A DNA stretch of 64,000 nucleotides from Salaquimonas sp. (GCA_022340185.1 JAJDOK010000071.1:1-64000), one strand, 5' to 3'. Positions 38,617 through 48,692 are shown, counted from the stretch's first letter. Program-made: numbers and translations. The notes: generated by a model not told the origin, from the letters alone.

Positions 38617-39412
38617 GGCATTTCCCGACGATGGTCGTCTGGGCGAAGAAGTCGCCCGCATCGAGAAGATCATCAACTCACCGCACATGCGTGATCTGCG
38701 CAGGCGCTATCAGGAAAAAGGCGGACACCGGGCACTGCGCCCGCGCAATGCTGCGTCCATCATCCTGATCGACGGCAAGGGACCCAAAGCCCGTATCCTG
38801 ATGGGCCAGCGCAACCATTCGCTAACTTTCATGCCTGGCGCACTGGTCTTTCCCGGCGGTTCGGTTGACCGCGCCGACTCGACCGCCCCCGCCGCTGATA
38901 CCCTTGATCCGGTGACAGAAGCCAGGATCCTGGCAAACATGCGCGGCAAGCCGACGCCCAGACGCGCCCGTGCGCTCGGCATGGCGGCAGTGCGCGAACT
39001 GTCGGAGGAAAGCGGCCTGCTGATCGGCAAGCCGGGCAATCCGGCGGGCGAACATCCCGACTGGCAGGATTTCCGCCGCGAAAATGTCGTGCCGTCCATT
39101 AACGGCCTGGTCCTGTTTGCCCGCGCCATCACCCCGCCCGGCCCGCCGCGCCGCTTCGACACATGGTTCTTCCTTGCCCACGCCGAGGAGGTCGCGCACG
39201 AACCGCCGGGAGGGTTTCGGCCAAGCGGCGAACTGGAGAAGCTGCAATGGCTGACCCCGCACGAAGCGATTAAAGGGCAGACTCGCGAGATCACCCGGGT
39301 CATGCTGGTTGAACTGATGCATCGCCTGGAAGCCGACGCTGATCTCGATTCATCCTGGCCGGTGCCATTTTACCGCTCGGTGCGATCGCGTTTTCACAGG
39401 GACATGATTTAA
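38606..39412 (+). CDS. NUDIX hydrolase
   Basis: The 268-residue protein has a NUDIX box spread over GALVFPGGSVDRAD and AAVRELSEESGLLIG, so it should hydrolyse a nucleoside diphosphate linked to some group X. The extra length fits the NUDT19/CoA-pyrophosphatase-like type rather than MutT. I chose the ATG at 38606, inside the end of DUF983. It closes the topA-rnr-DUF983-NUDIX unit. Confidence 0.88.
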   Translation: MKAEAFPDDGRLGEEVARIEKIINSPHMRDLRRRYQEKGGHRALRPRNAASIILIDGKGPKARILMGQRNHSLTFMPGALVFPGGSVDRADSTAPAADTLDPVTEARILANMRGKPTPRRARALGMAAVRELSEESGLLIGKPGNPAGEHPDWQDFRRENVVPSINGLVLFARAITPPGPPRRFDTWFFLAHAEEVAHEPPGGFRPSGELEKLQWLTPHEAIKGQTREITRVMLVELMHRLEADADLDSSWPVPFYRSVRSRFHRDMI

Positions 39413-39519
39413 AGATAGCCACCTGCCCTTGAACACGGCATTTCATTTTTGGCTATTGCCTTCACTCATTGGCTGTCTATCGGAATTCGCCCTGCGGGCG
39501 TGAGTTTGTGGAGCGGTGC

Positions 39520-40728
39520 ATGAACACAGCCGAATCCGCCTTCGGCATGCCCGTCAAGGGGCCGGACAAGATCGACATGGCCGCGGCCATCGCGGCGATC
39601 GTGACCATTTCGTCTGTCGGCGTGGCGATCGGATTGAGCTTCCCCCTGCTCTCCATCCTGCTGGAGCAGCGCGGCTATTCCTCCACCCTGATCGGCGCCA
39701 ACACCGCCATGGCCGGCATCGCCTCCATGGTCGCCGTTCCCTTCGTCAATCCGCTTGCCCGGCGCATCGGCCTCGTCAACACACTGATTCTGGCCGCCGC
39801 GATCGCCGCCGTCTCGCTGATGGGCTTTTACTATTTCCCAGGGATTATCGCCTGGTTCGGACTGAGAATCGTCTTCCACGGCGCCATCACCGCTTCCTTC
39901 GTCCTGAGCGAGTTCTGGATCAATTCCTCGGCCCCCGAAAACCGTCGCGGTCTGGTCCTCGGTGTCTATGCCACCGTGTTGTCCATCGGCTTTGGCGCCG
40001 GCCCTGCCCTGCTCGCAATCATCGGTTCGAAGGGCGTCCTTCCCTTCACCGTCGGCGCGGCGATCATTGCCGCTTCGGTCATTCCCGCAATTCTGGCGCG
40101 CGCCCACCAGCCCGATACGCGCCAGGCGCCGCAATCGCATTCGGTGGTGCGCTATGTCCTGCTGGTGCCGATGGCAACCATCGCCGCCTTCGTCTTCGGC
40201 TCCGTCGAACAGGCCGGCCTCGCCCTGTTCCCGGTATACGGCGCCCGCAACGGCTTCAACGAGACCGGAATCGCGCTCCTGCTCATGGTGCTGGCGCTCG
40301 GCAATGTCGTGTTGCAGATTCCGCTCGGCATGCTTTCCGACAGGCTCAGGGACCGCCGCCTGCTGCTCCTGTTCTGCGCTGCCATTGGCGCACTCGGCGT
40401 TGGCATCCTGCCTTTCGCCGTCTCGCATCTGTCATTGCTGATCACCGGCATCTTCATCTGGGGCGGTGTGACCGCCGGCATGTACACCGTCGGTCTTGCC
40501 CATCTCGGCGCGCGCCTTTCGGGCACCGATCTCGCCCAGGCCAACGCCGCGTTCGTGCTGTGTTATGCGATCGGCATGGTCATCGGCCCCCAACTCGTCG
40601 GCATTGTCATGGATTTTAATGACCCCGACGGGTTCGCCTGGGCGATGTGCGGCCTGTTTTCAGCCTATGTCGTGCTTGGTATCGCCCGTTTCGGGCGCAA
40701 AGACACCTCCGCGTCAAGCGGTGCTTGA
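39520..40728 (+). CDS. MFS transporter
   Basis: From the ATG at 39520 (GGAG upstream) the 402-residue protein has twelve predicted helices and the YcaD-like pattern of an N half with VAIGLSFPLLSILLEQRGYSS and a C half with IPLGMLSDRLRDRRL. The substrate is unknown. It is separate from the NUDIX gene (107 bases) and followed by the rpmG promoter region. Confidence 0.87.
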   Translation: MNTAESAFGMPVKGPDKIDMAAAIAAIVTISSVGVAIGLSFPLLSILLEQRGYSSTLIGANTAMAGIASMVAVPFVNPLARRIGLVNTLILAAAIAAVSLMGFYYFPGIIAWFGLRIVFHGAITASFVLSEFWINSSAPENRRGLVLGVYATVLSIGFGAGPALLAIIGSKGVLPFTVGAAIIAASVIPAILARAHQPDTRQAPQSHSVVRYVLLVPMATIAAFVFGSVEQAGLALFPVYGARNGFNETGIALLLMVLALGNVVLQIPLGMLSDRLRDRRLLLLFCAAIGALGVGILPFAVSHLSLLITGIFIWGGVTAGMYTVGLAHLGARLSGTDLAQANAAFVLCYAIGMVIGPQLVGIVMDFNDPDGFAWAMCGLFSAYVVLGIARFGRKDTSASSGA

Positions 40729-40752
40729 CAATCGCAGCGCCATCGCTAGTTT
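40724..40752 (+). promoter_or_regulatory. Candidate sigma-70 promoter of rpmG
   Basis: CTTGAC (40724-40729), the common alphaproteobacterial -35 form, is followed after 17 bases by TAGTTT (40747-40752). It begins inside the last codons of the MFS gene, about 110 bases before rpmG. Confidence 0.4.
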
Positions 40753-40860
40753 GCCGGCCAAACGCGGGGAAACGCCGAAGGCGGTCCCATCGCAGACCTC
40801 ACGCAATCAGTTCGAAACGCAGCCTCGGCCAGCCAGGCCGACGCCACCAGGAAAACGCAA

Positions 40861-41028
40861 ATGGCCAAGGCAACCACGATCAAGATCAAGCTCGAAAGCA
40901 CGGCCGATACGGGCTTCTTCTACGTCACGAAGAAGAACAGCCGCACGATGACCGAAAAGATGGTCAAGCGTAAATACGATCCGGTCGCCAAGAAGCATGT
41001 CGACTTCAAGGAAACCAAGATCAAATAG
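40861..41028 (+). CDS. rpmG: 50S ribosomal protein L33
   Basis: A 55-residue protein absent from the ORF track because of its size: [20 protein letters not shown] through to DFKETKIK. It is the cysteine-free L33 form (no zinc CxxC), as in other alphaproteobacteria. A short basic protein of the large ribosomal subunit. It has its own promoter and a strong terminator just downstream. Confidence 0.97.
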   Translation: MAKATTIKIKLESTADTGFFYVTKKNSRTMTEKMVKRKYDPVAKKHVDFKETKIK

Positions 41029-41053
41029 GCACGCTTGAAATTCGAGTGTCGAG

Positions 41054-41081
41054 AAGCCGCCCGCCCGGGCGGCTTTCTTTT
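41054..41081 (+). terminator. Rho-independent terminator of rpmG
   Basis: AAGCCGCCC-GCCC-GGGCGGCTT forms a nine-base stem with a four-base loop, followed by TCTTTTT. It starts 26 bases after the rpmG stop. Confidence 0.9.
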
Positions 41082-41496
41082 TGCAGTTGCGAATTGGCGG
41101 ATATTTCTAAGCGCCGGCGGGCACGACCGCGCGCACGTCATGATCGCGCGCACATGCTGGCAACAAGCCCGGGAACACTGTCGAAAAAGGGGTCGGCCGG
41201 CTTTGGCCATGGTACGAGGAGGCCACGAATGCCAACGCCGGCCGACAACCCCACGGACCCAGGAGATGCGGCGGACCTGAGCACTCCGTAGGGTATTTTG
41301 ATAACGAGGTAATTGAGTTTACTCTGAACTGGCCCTCGTTCGGATGGCGCTACTCTGGCGCAACTTATTCCTGAAATCAACACATTGGTAACCATCACCC
41401 GCGGTGTTTGCGCGTGGTGGTTAGTGGATTCGGTTAATCCGCAAAAAGACTGTGCCACTTTGAAACGGGTGGCGCCAGGAGATGACTTGCCCGGCT
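41082..41496. other. Gene-free stretch between rpmG and pleD
   Basis: No credible gene lies here. Two potential hairpins occur close together: AACCATCAC (41390-41398) with GTGGTGGTT (41414-41422), one G-T pair, and GGATT-CGGTT-AATCC (41426-41440). Both neighbours point toward this region, so it needs no promoter for either. A small RNA is possible but unproven. Confidence 0.5.
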
Positions 41497-42873
41497 TCAG
41501 GCCGCCTCGGTCACCACCTGATTGCGGCCGGCGCGCTTGGCGTTGTAGAGCGCGACATCGGCGCGCTTCATCATCTTTTCCGGTGTATCGTCCACGCCAT
41601 CCAGCGTGGAAACGCCGAGGCTGACGGTGACCGGCAATTGTGCAGCGCCGTCCTTGACCAGGAAGGGATGGGCGGCGATTTCCTCGCGAATGCGCTCTGC
41701 CACGATTTGCGCCAGCGCGATATCGGTATCCGGCATCACGACAACGAACTCCTCGCCGCCGAAGCGGCAAGCCAGATCCAGATTGCGCACATTCTTGCGC
41801 ACTCTCACCGCGAATTCGCGAATGACCTCGTCGCCGACATCGTGCCCGTATTCGTCATTGATGGCCTTGAAGCGGTCGAGGTCGCAGATGATCAGCGAAA
41901 GCGGCTTTTCACGGCCCACCGCCTTGTCGAACAGGCCGGCAAGATGGCTGTCGAGATAGCGCCGGTTGTGCAGCCCGGTCAGGCTGTCGGTCACCGCCAT
42001 TTCGATCGTTGCCTGGACCGAGTCGCGCAGCATCTCGTTGTAGCGCTTGCGCTTGATCTGGGTGCGCATGCGCGCAAGCAACTCATTGCTGTCTATCGGA
42101 CGGCGGATGTAGTCGTTGACACCCAGTTCCAGCGCCCTGAGCACGCTTGCATCCTGATCGGTCTCGGAAGCGACGATGATCGGCAGCATGCGCGTGCGCT
42201 CCAGCGAACGCAGTTGCGAGCACAGCCTTAACGCATCGAAATCGTGAAACGAAAGCGAGATGATCGCCGCATCGAACTCCTCGTCGGCTGCGCGAAACAG
42301 CGCCTCGTGCGGATCCGGGATGACGGTGACCGAATGTTCCGACGCCAGGTTCTTGACAATCCGCTCATAGGAAGACGGCCGGTCGTCGACGACGAGAACC
42401 CTGGCTTTCTTCGCCTTCGTACGCACCGTGTTGGGGTCGAGTATGCCGTCAACGCCGAGATCGCGGCCGGTCGAAGCGCGCAACCGCAATTCATCGGTCA
42501 GCATCTTCAGGCGCACGAGACTTTTCACCCGCGTGATCAGCGCCAGATCGTTGACCGGTTTGGTCAGGAAGTCCTCCGCGCCGGCTTCCAGCCCCTTGAC
42601 GCGGTCTTCGGGCTGGTCGAGGGCGGTGACCATGATGACCGGGATATGCACCGTCTTCGGATTGGCTTTCAGCCGCCGACAGACCTCGAACCCGTCCATT
42701 TCCGGCATCATGACATCGAGCAGGACGATATCGCACAGGCCGTTTTCGCAAATATCCAGCGCATCGCGACCGGTATGGGCGGTGAGTACCTGGAAATATT
42801 CGGCCATCAGTCGAGCTTCCATCAGCTTGACATTGGCCTGTATGTCATCGACGACCAGAATACGGGCTGTCAT
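41497..42873 (-). CDS. pleD: Response regulator diguanylate cyclase PleD
   Basis: The 458-residue protein has the REC-REC-GGDEF order of Caulobacter PleD. The first receiver keeps Asp53 (LLDVMMPEMDG); the second (about 158-275) has a serine where the phospho-acceptor should be and serves dimerisation. The cyclase site is GGEEF (372-376), with an intact inhibitory RxxD (RNLD, 363-366) exactly five residues before it. It makes c-di-GMP when phosphorylated and drives pole and cell-cycle changes. It is 19 bases downstream of divK, the classic pair. Confidence 0.97.
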   Translation of the reverse strand: MTARILVVDDIQANVKLMEARLMAEYFQVLTAHTGRDALDICENGLCDIVLLDVMMPEMDGFEVCRRLKANPKTVHIPVIMVTALDQPEDRVKGLEAGAEDFLTKPVNDLALITRVKSLVRLKMLTDELRLRASTGRDLGVDGILDPNTVRTKAKKARVLVVDDRPSSYERIVKNLASEHSVTVIPDPHEALFRAADEEFDAAIISLSFHDFDALRLCSQLRSLERTRMLPIIVASETDQDASVLRALELGVNDYIRRPIDSNELLARMRTQIKRKRYNEMLRDSVQATIEMAVTDSLTGLHNRRYLDSHLAGLFDKAVGREKPLSLIICDLDRFKAINDEYGHDVGDEVIREFAVRVRKNVRNLDLACRFGGEEFVVVMPDTDIALAQIVAERIREEIAAHPFLVKDGAAQLPVTVSLGVSTLDGVDDTPEKMMKRADVALYNAKRAGRNQVVTEAA

Positions 42874-42892
42874 GGAAGAGCCTCTGCTGGCA

Positions 42893-43264
42893 TCAGGCGT
42901 CGCCGATATAGGATTTCACGGTTTCCACGAACTTCGACACGGAAATCGGCTTGGAAATATAGGCTTCGCATCCACCGCGGCGGATGCGCTCCTCGTCGCC
43001 CTTCATGGCGAAGGCCGTGACTGCGATCACCGGAATGGCATGCAGTTCATCGTCTTCCTTGAGCCATTTGGTGACTTCCAGACCCGAAACTTCGGGCAAC
43101 TGGATATCCATCAGGATGAGATCGGGATGATGCTGGCGCGCAAGATCAAGCGCCTCGAGCCCGTTGCGGGTCTTGATCGTCTGGTAGCCATTGGCTTCCA
43201 ACAGGTCGTTGAACAGCTTCATGTTGAGTTCGTTGTCCTCAACAATCATGACGCTTTTCGACAT
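42893..43264 (-). CDS. divK: Single-domain response regulator DivK
   Basis: A 123-residue receiver domain alone: [20 protein letters not shown] with acidic pocket, phospho-Asp53 in [16 protein letters not shown] and the conserved lysine in YISKPISV. DivK is phosphorylated by DivJ/PleC and, through DivL, controls CtrA and thus asymmetric division. I used the ATG at 43264; the track ORF adds a leader with no support. It is transcribed first, with pleD following. Confidence 0.97.
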   Translation of the reverse strand: MSKSVMIVEDNELNMKLFNDLLEANGYQTIKTRNGLEALDLARQHHPDLILMDIQLPEVSGLEVTKWLKEDDELHAIPVIAVTAFAMKGDEERIRRGGCEAYISKPISVSKFVETVKSYIGDA

Positions 43265-43444
43265 TGTATGCCCCCGCCGGGCACCCCGCCCTGCATGCAA
43301 TAATCAGGTTTGATTTGTTTCGGGGTGTTAGATACGCCAATAATGTTGACGAAACGCAAACGGGTCGTGCCATTTCGCCGGTGTGAGCGTAACAATCTAC
43401 CCACAAATGTGGTCTTTTGGCGCTGACTGGCGGATGCATCGAAT

Positions 43445-43714
43445 ATGACGCGCGAAACCGCGGAATTGCTGGCAATCCGGGCGCTCGGCTATCTGGCGGG
43501 CGACACCGAGCAACTCGCCCGTTTTCTCGCGCTGAGCGGTGTCGCACCTGAGGATTTGCGCACCGCCGCAACCGAAGCCTCCTTCCTGTCGGGTGTCATC
43601 GACTTTTTCTTGGGCGATGAAGCGGTGCTGCTCGCCTTCACCGCGTCCGCGCAGGTCGATCCGGCCGATGTGGCGATTGCCCGCGAGGTATTGTCGCGCC
43701 ATGCCGCCGACTGA
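43445..43714 (+). CDS. DUF3572 family protein
   Basis: An 89-residue soluble protein beginning [20 protein letters not shown], with [16 protein letters not shown] and [13 protein letters not shown], which identify DUF3572. The family is confined mainly to alphaproteobacteria and has no known function. Its last 14 bases overlap dinB, and it is divergent from divK. Confidence 0.93.
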   Translation: MTRETAELLAIRALGYLAGDTEQLARFLALSGVAPEDLRTAATEASFLSGVIDFFLGDEAVLLAFTASAQVDPADVAIAREVLSRHAAD

Positions 43715-45047
43715 ACCGGAAGCTTCGCCCGACACCTCTGGCGCCGCCAGCCGTGGCCCTTCACGCTCGATCTGCCGTGACTGCCTTGAAACCGGGCGCT
43801 GGACCGCCTCACGCTGCCCGTCCTGCGGCAGCCCGCGCATCCTGCGTCACCGTGAACTCGACGAACTGAGGATAGCGCATATCGACTGCGATGCCTTTTA
43901 TGCTGCGGTCGAAAAGCGAGACAATCCCGAACTGATGCACAAACCGGTCATCATCGGTGGGGGAAAACGCGGCGTCGTCTCCACGGCCTGCTATATCGCC
44001 CGCATTCGCGGCGTCAGGTCGGCCATGCCGATGTTCAAGGCGCTCGCTGCCTGCCCCGACGCCGTCGTCATTCGCCCGAACATGGAGAAATATGCCCGCG
44101 TCGGTCGCCAGATACGCGACATGATGCGCGATCTCACCCCCCTCGTCGAACCCCTGTCGATCGACGAAGCCTTCCTCGATCTCACGGGCACCGAGCGCCT
44201 GCACAGGTCGACGCCGGCGCAGGTGCTCGCCCGTTTCGCCAAACGCGTCGAGGATGAAACGCAATTGTCCGTCTCCATCGGCCTGTCCTATTGCAAGTTC
44301 CTCGCGAAAATCGCCTCCGACCTGGAAAAGCCGCGCGGCTTCTCGGTGATCGGCAAGGCCGAGGCTGTCGACTTCCTGCGCCGCCAGCCGGTCTCCATCA
44401 TCTGGGGCGTCGGCAAGGCGACGCAGCGCATGCTCGAACGCGACGGCATCACCTCCATCGCCCAGGTTCAGGACATGGAGGAAAGCGAACTGATGCGCCG
44501 TTTCGGCTCGATCGGCCAGCGCCTCGCCCGCCTTTCGCACGGCAACGACAAGCGCAAGGTCGATCCCTCCGGTGAAATGAAGTCGATTTCGGCCGAAACC
44601 ACCTTCTTCGAGGATTTGTCCGGGCGCGAACAATTGGTGCCGATCCTGCGCCGGCTCTCCGAGAAAGTGTCGACGCGGCTGAAAGCCGGGCATCTGGCCG
44701 GCCAGACCGTCGTGCTGAAGATGAGGACCGCCGACTTCAGGACTCGTACGCGCAACCGCGCCTTGGCAGACCCGACCCAACTGGCAGACCGGATTTTCCG
44801 AACCGGGCTGGCGCTGATGGAAAAGGAACTGGATGGCACGAGGTTCCGGCTGATCGGCATCGGCGTATCGACCCTTCGCTCCGACGAAACCGCCGATCCG
44901 CAGGATCTCGTCGACCTGCAGTCGACGCGCCGGGCGCTCGCCGAACGCGCGATGGACAAGGTCAGGGGCCGATTCGGCAGGAGTTCGCTCGAAACCGGCC
45001 TCACCTTCGAAAGCCATTCCCGCCACACAACCGATCGAAAGAGCTGA
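43701..45047 (+). CDS. dinB: DNA polymerase IV with N-terminal zinc-ribbon-like leader
   Basis: A Y-family translesion polymerase of 448 residues. The palm motifs [19 protein letters not shown] and [14 protein letters not shown] carry the catalytic acids; the helix-hairpin-helix ([12 protein letters not shown]) and little-finger domains follow. Before the polymerase is an unusual leader with CRDC...CPSC, a four-cysteine zinc-ribbon-like unit that many Hyphomicrobiales DinB proteins share. It begins at 43701 inside the DUF3572 end, so the two are translationally coupled. No LexA box was recognised upstream. Confidence 0.94.
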   Translation: MPPTEPEASPDTSGAASRGPSRSICRDCLETGRWTASRCPSCGSPRILRHRELDELRIAHIDCDAFYAAVEKRDNPELMHKPVIIGGGKRGVVSTACYIARIRGVRSAMPMFKALAACPDAVVIRPNMEKYARVGRQIRDMMRDLTPLVEPLSIDEAFLDLTGTERLHRSTPAQVLARFAKRVEDETQLSVSIGLSYCKFLAKIASDLEKPRGFSVIGKAEAVDFLRRQPVSIIWGVGKATQRMLERDGITSIAQVQDMEESELMRRFGSIGQRLARLSHGNDKRKVDPSGEMKSISAETTFFEDLSGREQLVPILRRLSEKVSTRLKAGHLAGQTVVLKMRTADFRTRTRNRALADPTQLADRIFRTGLALMEKELDGTRFRLIGIGVSTLRSDETADPQDLVDLQSTRRALAERAMDKVRGRFGRSSLETGLTFESHSRHTTDRKS

Positions 45048-45111
45048 CCAGCAATAGTGTCAATAAATAAAATTATTAGAACAATTAGTTACATGTATTT
45101 CTTAAAGTGAT

Positions 45112-45957
45112 TTACTGTGCTGGTTTGCAAGGCGTTTTTTCGAGCATTTCAAGCGAAATCAAGTCGCCCTTCAGCGCATAGTCGGGATAACGCATGACCA
45201 GCTTGCGTGAAATGCCGTTGCCGTAGAGCAGAAAGGATGCCTCATAGACCGGCACCTGTTCGGCGGTGTGGCCCAGGCCCTTTTCGAAATAGGATATCGT
45301 CACCGGCCAGGATTCCTGGTCCTTGATTGGCTTCAGCGCCTCTGCCGTTTCCCCCTCGAGCAACTCCGACACCACCTTGCCCGCACCGATGAAGGTGGAA
45401 CTGGCGACCACTTCGTCGGCATTGTCGGACCCGTCGAACACATCGCGCTTTAAAAGCTGTTCGCCGTTTTCGGCTGCGTTGATGATGTCGATGAGATGGG
45501 TCGAGATGAAGACAGCCGGCGGCAGGTCGAGTTCGCGACGCTTGGGATCCGACAAGACGACCTTGACACCGTCCTTGGTGCGGGTTGCCGTGCCCTTCAC
45601 GGTCGATTCAAGCTGCTTGTCGACATAGGATTTCGTCAGGAAGTTGAACTCCAGTCCGTTGGGGCTCTCGAAGGTCGAGGTCTGCTGATCGGTCTGGTAG
45701 GATTCGTCCGTCGTCGTGATCTTGGTGACGAAGCGGTAGCGCACGGAAATGCCGTCGCACTCATTGCCCGTCAACTCATAGACGATACGCCCCGTCATCG
45801 CCTCGATGCCCGAGCGGTCGCTCGCCTCCTTCAGCGTCAAATCGTAGACCGCGCGATGCGGCGCCAACATCCCGAAGCCCGAGGCCATCGCGGGTGTGGC
45901 CGCCAGGATGGCGAGAAGCGGAGCGGCCAGGAGGTGGCGGGTTACGCAGACATGCAT
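45112..45957 (-). CDS. eipB: EipB-family periplasmic envelope integrity protein (DUF1849)
   Basis: The 281-residue protein has a signal peptide (LLAAPLLAILAATPAMA) and a mature domain starting LAPHRAVYDLTLKEASDRSG. RFVTKITTTDESYQTDQQTSTFE, FLTKSYVD and VFDGSDNADEVV match EipB of Brucella, a periplasmic beta-spiral protein needed for envelope integrity. The two conserved cysteines of the family (in GNECDG and TPCKPAQ) are present and likely form a disulfide. The start at 45957 is the best fit but its ribosome binding site is weak. Confidence 0.93.
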   Translation of the reverse strand: MHVCVTRHLLAAPLLAILAATPAMASGFGMLAPHRAVYDLTLKEASDRSGIEAMTGRIVYELTGNECDGISVRYRFVTKITTTDESYQTDQQTSTFESPNGLEFNFLTKSYVDKQLESTVKGTATRTKDGVKVVLSDPKRRELDLPPAVFISTHLIDIINAAENGEQLLKRDVFDGSDNADEVVASSTFIGAGKVVSELLEGETAEALKPIKDQESWPVTISYFEKGLGHTAEQVPVYEASFLLYGNGISRKLVMRYPDYALKGDLISLEMLEKTPCKPAQ

Positions 45958-46109
45958 GACAGGTGAGGCCCTTGTTTTGGCCGCGTGAAAATGCGGCGGA
46001 TCTGGCAATATTCGTTTCGCGGCGAAACCACGATGTGGCAAAACGTGCCGGGAAGCAAGCTTGGCAGCCCGGCTTGCCACGAACCCGGTTTCCAATAAAG
46101 GTACGCACC

Positions 46110-46826
46110 TTGCCGAACAAGGCCGACTGGATCACCGCCCGCCCGATCGCCCATCGCGGCCTGCATGACATAAGTGCCGGCAGGCCGGAAAATTCACTTT
46201 CCGCCGCTGCCGCCGCAATTGCGAACGGCTTTGCCATCGAGGTCGATCTTCAGCCGTCGAGCGATGGCGTGCCAATGGTGTTTCACGATTACACGCTGGA
46301 GCGCATGACCGGCGAAAAAGGCAATGTCCGCGACTGGAAGGCAGACGAACTCCACCGCCTCGCCCTCTCCAATACCGCCGACCATATCCCGACACTTGTC
46401 GAACTGCTCGATGCGGTCTCGGGGAAAACCGGGCTTGTGCTGGAACTGAAGGGCCTTGCCGGCCAGGACGACGGTTTCGTCGTCGCCGTAACGCAAACAC
46501 TTGCAAGTTATGCCGGTCCGGTCGCCATCATGTCCTTCAACCACTGGCTGCTCGCGGATGCGCGCGACGAAGCACCGCGTCTGACGCTGGGGCTGACTGC
46601 GGAAGGCGACGATTCGCACTTTGGGGAACATGTTGCGGCGCTACGCGCCTACGATCCGGACTTTGTTTCCTACGGCATCGGAGATCTTCCCTGCCGTTTC
46701 GTCGCCGAATTCCGCCAGACCGGCAGACCGGTGATCACCTGGACGGTCCGTTCGCCGGCCGATGCCGTAAAAAGCGCACGCTACGCCGATCAGATCACCT
46801 TCGAGGGATTCGACCCCCGCAGGTGA
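46110..46826 (+). CDS. Glycerophosphodiester phosphodiesterase
   Basis: The protein likely starts at a TTG (46110) with AAGG eight bases upstream, giving 238 residues; the longer track ORF precedes any homology. It has the GDPD signature IAHRGLHDISAGRPENS (catalytic His), IEVDLQPSSDGVPMVFHD and VLELKGL (metal Glu). It has no signal peptide, so it would act in the cytoplasm, releasing glycerol 3-phosphate from glycerophosphodiesters. It is divergent from eipB. Confidence 0.9.
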   Translation: MPNKADWITARPIAHRGLHDISAGRPENSLSAAAAAIANGFAIEVDLQPSSDGVPMVFHDYTLERMTGEKGNVRDWKADELHRLALSNTADHIPTLVELLDAVSGKTGLVLELKGLAGQDDGFVVAVTQTLASYAGPVAIMSFNHWLLADARDEAPRLTLGLTAEGDDSHFGEHVAALRAYDPDFVSYGIGDLPCRFVAEFRQTGRPVITWTVRSPADAVKSARYADQITFEGFDPRR

Positions 46827-46929
46827 GGCAACAAGATCAAGCGCACTTAAATGAGTCATTGTCCTTGCCTCTGCCGCATTGCAACATAAGTTTGTAGGTG
46901 CGTCAGTCAGACGGGATGGAAGGCAGGGC

Positions 46930-48132
46930 ATGTCCGGCACATTGCAGATCGAGGTGGCTTCCTCCATCGCCGACGCCGATGCGCGGGCATGGGACGCATT
47001 GGTCATGGCCTCCTCCCAGCAATGCGAAGCTGGAAAGAGCGACGCGCCGCGCGGCAATCCCTTCCTGCTGCACGCCTTCTTCAGTGCGCTGGAGGAAAGC
47101 GGCTCGGCCACCGCGAGAACGGGCTGGATGCCGCGTCATCTGCTGCTTCGCGAGGATGACGGAAGGCTGGTCGGCGCCCTGCCCTGCTATCTGAAGAGCC
47201 ACAGCCAGGGCGAATATGTTTTCGACCATGGCTGGGCCGACGCATTCGAGCGCGCCGGCGGCCACTACTATCCCAAGCTGCAATGCTCCGTGCCGTTCAC
47301 ACCGGCGAGCGGCCCGCGCCTGCTTGCCGCGGCGGGCGAGAGCCAGCAGGCCTGGCGTCGCGCATTGCTGGACGGTCTGGCGCAGGTCGGCGACAAGCTC
47401 GGCATCTCCTCCGCCCACATCACCTTCATGCCGCGCGACGAGTGGGAACTGGCCGGCGAAGCCGGTTACCTCCTGCGCACCGACCAGCAATTCCACTGGT
47501 CGAATGACGGCTTCGCCGATTTCGGCGATTTTCTCGCGAGCCTGTCATCGCGCAAGCGCAAGAACATCCGCAAGGAACGCGAGGCTGCGCTGGCCGATAA
47601 CGGCATTACCATCGACTGGCTGACGGGCGACCAACTGACCGAGGAAGTCTGGAACCGCTTCTTCGAATTCTACATGGACACCGGTTCGCGCAAATGGGGC
47701 CGGCCCTATCTGACGCGCAAGTTCTACTCGCTGATCGGCGAGACCATGGCCGACCGTGTCGTGCTGATGATGGCCAAACGCGCCGGGCGCTACATCGCCG
47801 GGGCAATCAATTTTGTCGGCGATGCCACGCTGTTCGGCCGCCACTGGGGTTGTGTCGAGGACCACCCCTTCCTGCATTTCGAGGTCTGCTACTACCAGGC
47901 CATCGATTACGCGATCGCGCACAAACTGAAGACGGTCGAGGCTGGCGCGCAGGGCGCCCACAAGCTGGCGCGGGGCTATCTGCCGACGACTACGCATTCC
48001 GCCCACTGGGTCGCCCATCCGGGCCTGCGCCGCGCCATCGAGGATTATCTAGAACACGAACGCCGGCAGGTGGAGATGGAGGGCGAGGCGCTCAAGCGCC
48101 ACGCCCCGTTCAGGAAGGGCGATAACGCCTAG
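46930..48132 (+). CDS. GNAT/FemAB-like (DUF482) protein
   Basis: The 400-residue protein starts at 46930 with GGAAGG upstream. It resembles the COG3146 (DUF482) family with a GNAT/FemAB-type fold: KLQCSVPFTPASGPRLL, DFLASLSSRKRKNIRKERE, FYMDTGSRKWGRPYL and GAQGAHKLARGYLPTTTHSAHW. Relatives are loosely linked to peptidoglycan or amino-acyl transfer, but the reaction is not shown. HIT-family gene follows after 74 bases. Confidence 0.88.
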   Translation: MSGTLQIEVASSIADADARAWDALVMASSQQCEAGKSDAPRGNPFLLHAFFSALEESGSATARTGWMPRHLLLREDDGRLVGALPCYLKSHSQGEYVFDHGWADAFERAGGHYYPKLQCSVPFTPASGPRLLAAAGESQQAWRRALLDGLAQVGDKLGISSAHITFMPRDEWELAGEAGYLLRTDQQFHWSNDGFADFGDFLASLSSRKRKNIRKEREAALADNGITIDWLTGDQLTEEVWNRFFEFYMDTGSRKWGRPYLTRKFYSLIGETMADRVVLMMAKRAGRYIAGAINFVGDATLFGRHWGCVEDHPFLHFEVCYYQAIDYAIAHKLKTVEAGAQGAHKLARGYLPTTTHSAHWVAHPGLRRAIEDYLEHERRQVEMEGEALKRHAPFRKGDNA

Positions 48133-48206
48133 TCCTAACCTTGCCGAGTGTCGGCTACGCCACTACTGTTCCGCCGAAACGATGCCAGGCCATCCGGGGA
48201 AATTCC

Positions 48207-48629
48207 ATGACCGCCTACGATCCCGACAACATTTTCGCCAAGATCCTGCGTGGTGAACTGCCGTGCGAAAAGATCTACGAGGATGAAGACAATTTCGCTT
48301 TCATGGACATCATGCCGCGCGGTCCAGGCCACTGCCTGGTGGTCCCCAGGGCACCGATACGCAACATCCTGGATGCCGGAGATGAAGTACTCGCCAGGCT
48401 CTGCCCCGCCATCGCCAGAGTGGCGCGCGCAGCCAAAAAAGGCTTTGACGCCGACGGCGTCACCATCCAGCAGTTCAACGAACCGGCTGGCGGCCAGGTC
48501 GTCTTCCACATGCATGTGCACGTGATCCCGCGTTTCGATGGCGTGTCGCTCGGACCGCCGGCCAGCAACATGGAAAAGCCCGAAATCCTGGCCGAGAACG
48601 CCGAAAAGATCCGCAAGGCGTTCGGCTGA
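48207..48629 (+). CDS. HIT family nucleotide-binding protein
   Basis: A 140-residue protein with the histidine triad HMHVHVIPR and the N-terminal DNIFAKILRGELPCEKIYE typical of the Hint branch (adenosine 5'-monophosphoramidase). The ATG at 48207 has CGGGGA upstream. Cytoplasmic and probably a homodimer. The physiological substrate is not evident. Confidence 0.93.
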   Translation: MTAYDPDNIFAKILRGELPCEKIYEDEDNFAFMDIMPRGPGHCLVVPRAPIRNILDAGDEVLARLCPAIARVARAAKKGFDADGVTIQQFNEPAGGQVVFHMHVHVIPRFDGVSLGPPASNMEKPEILAENAEKIRKAFG

Positions 48630-48692
48630 TTCACGACTTACCAACCGCGCCCGGATGCACGCAGCCAGTCGCGGTGTCTGGAAAAGCGAACG

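Noticed and set aside
39415-39456. ATAGCCA/TGGCTAT repeat after the NUDIX gene
   Set aside because: The loop is 28 bases long and the arms seven, so a functional terminator is unlikely.
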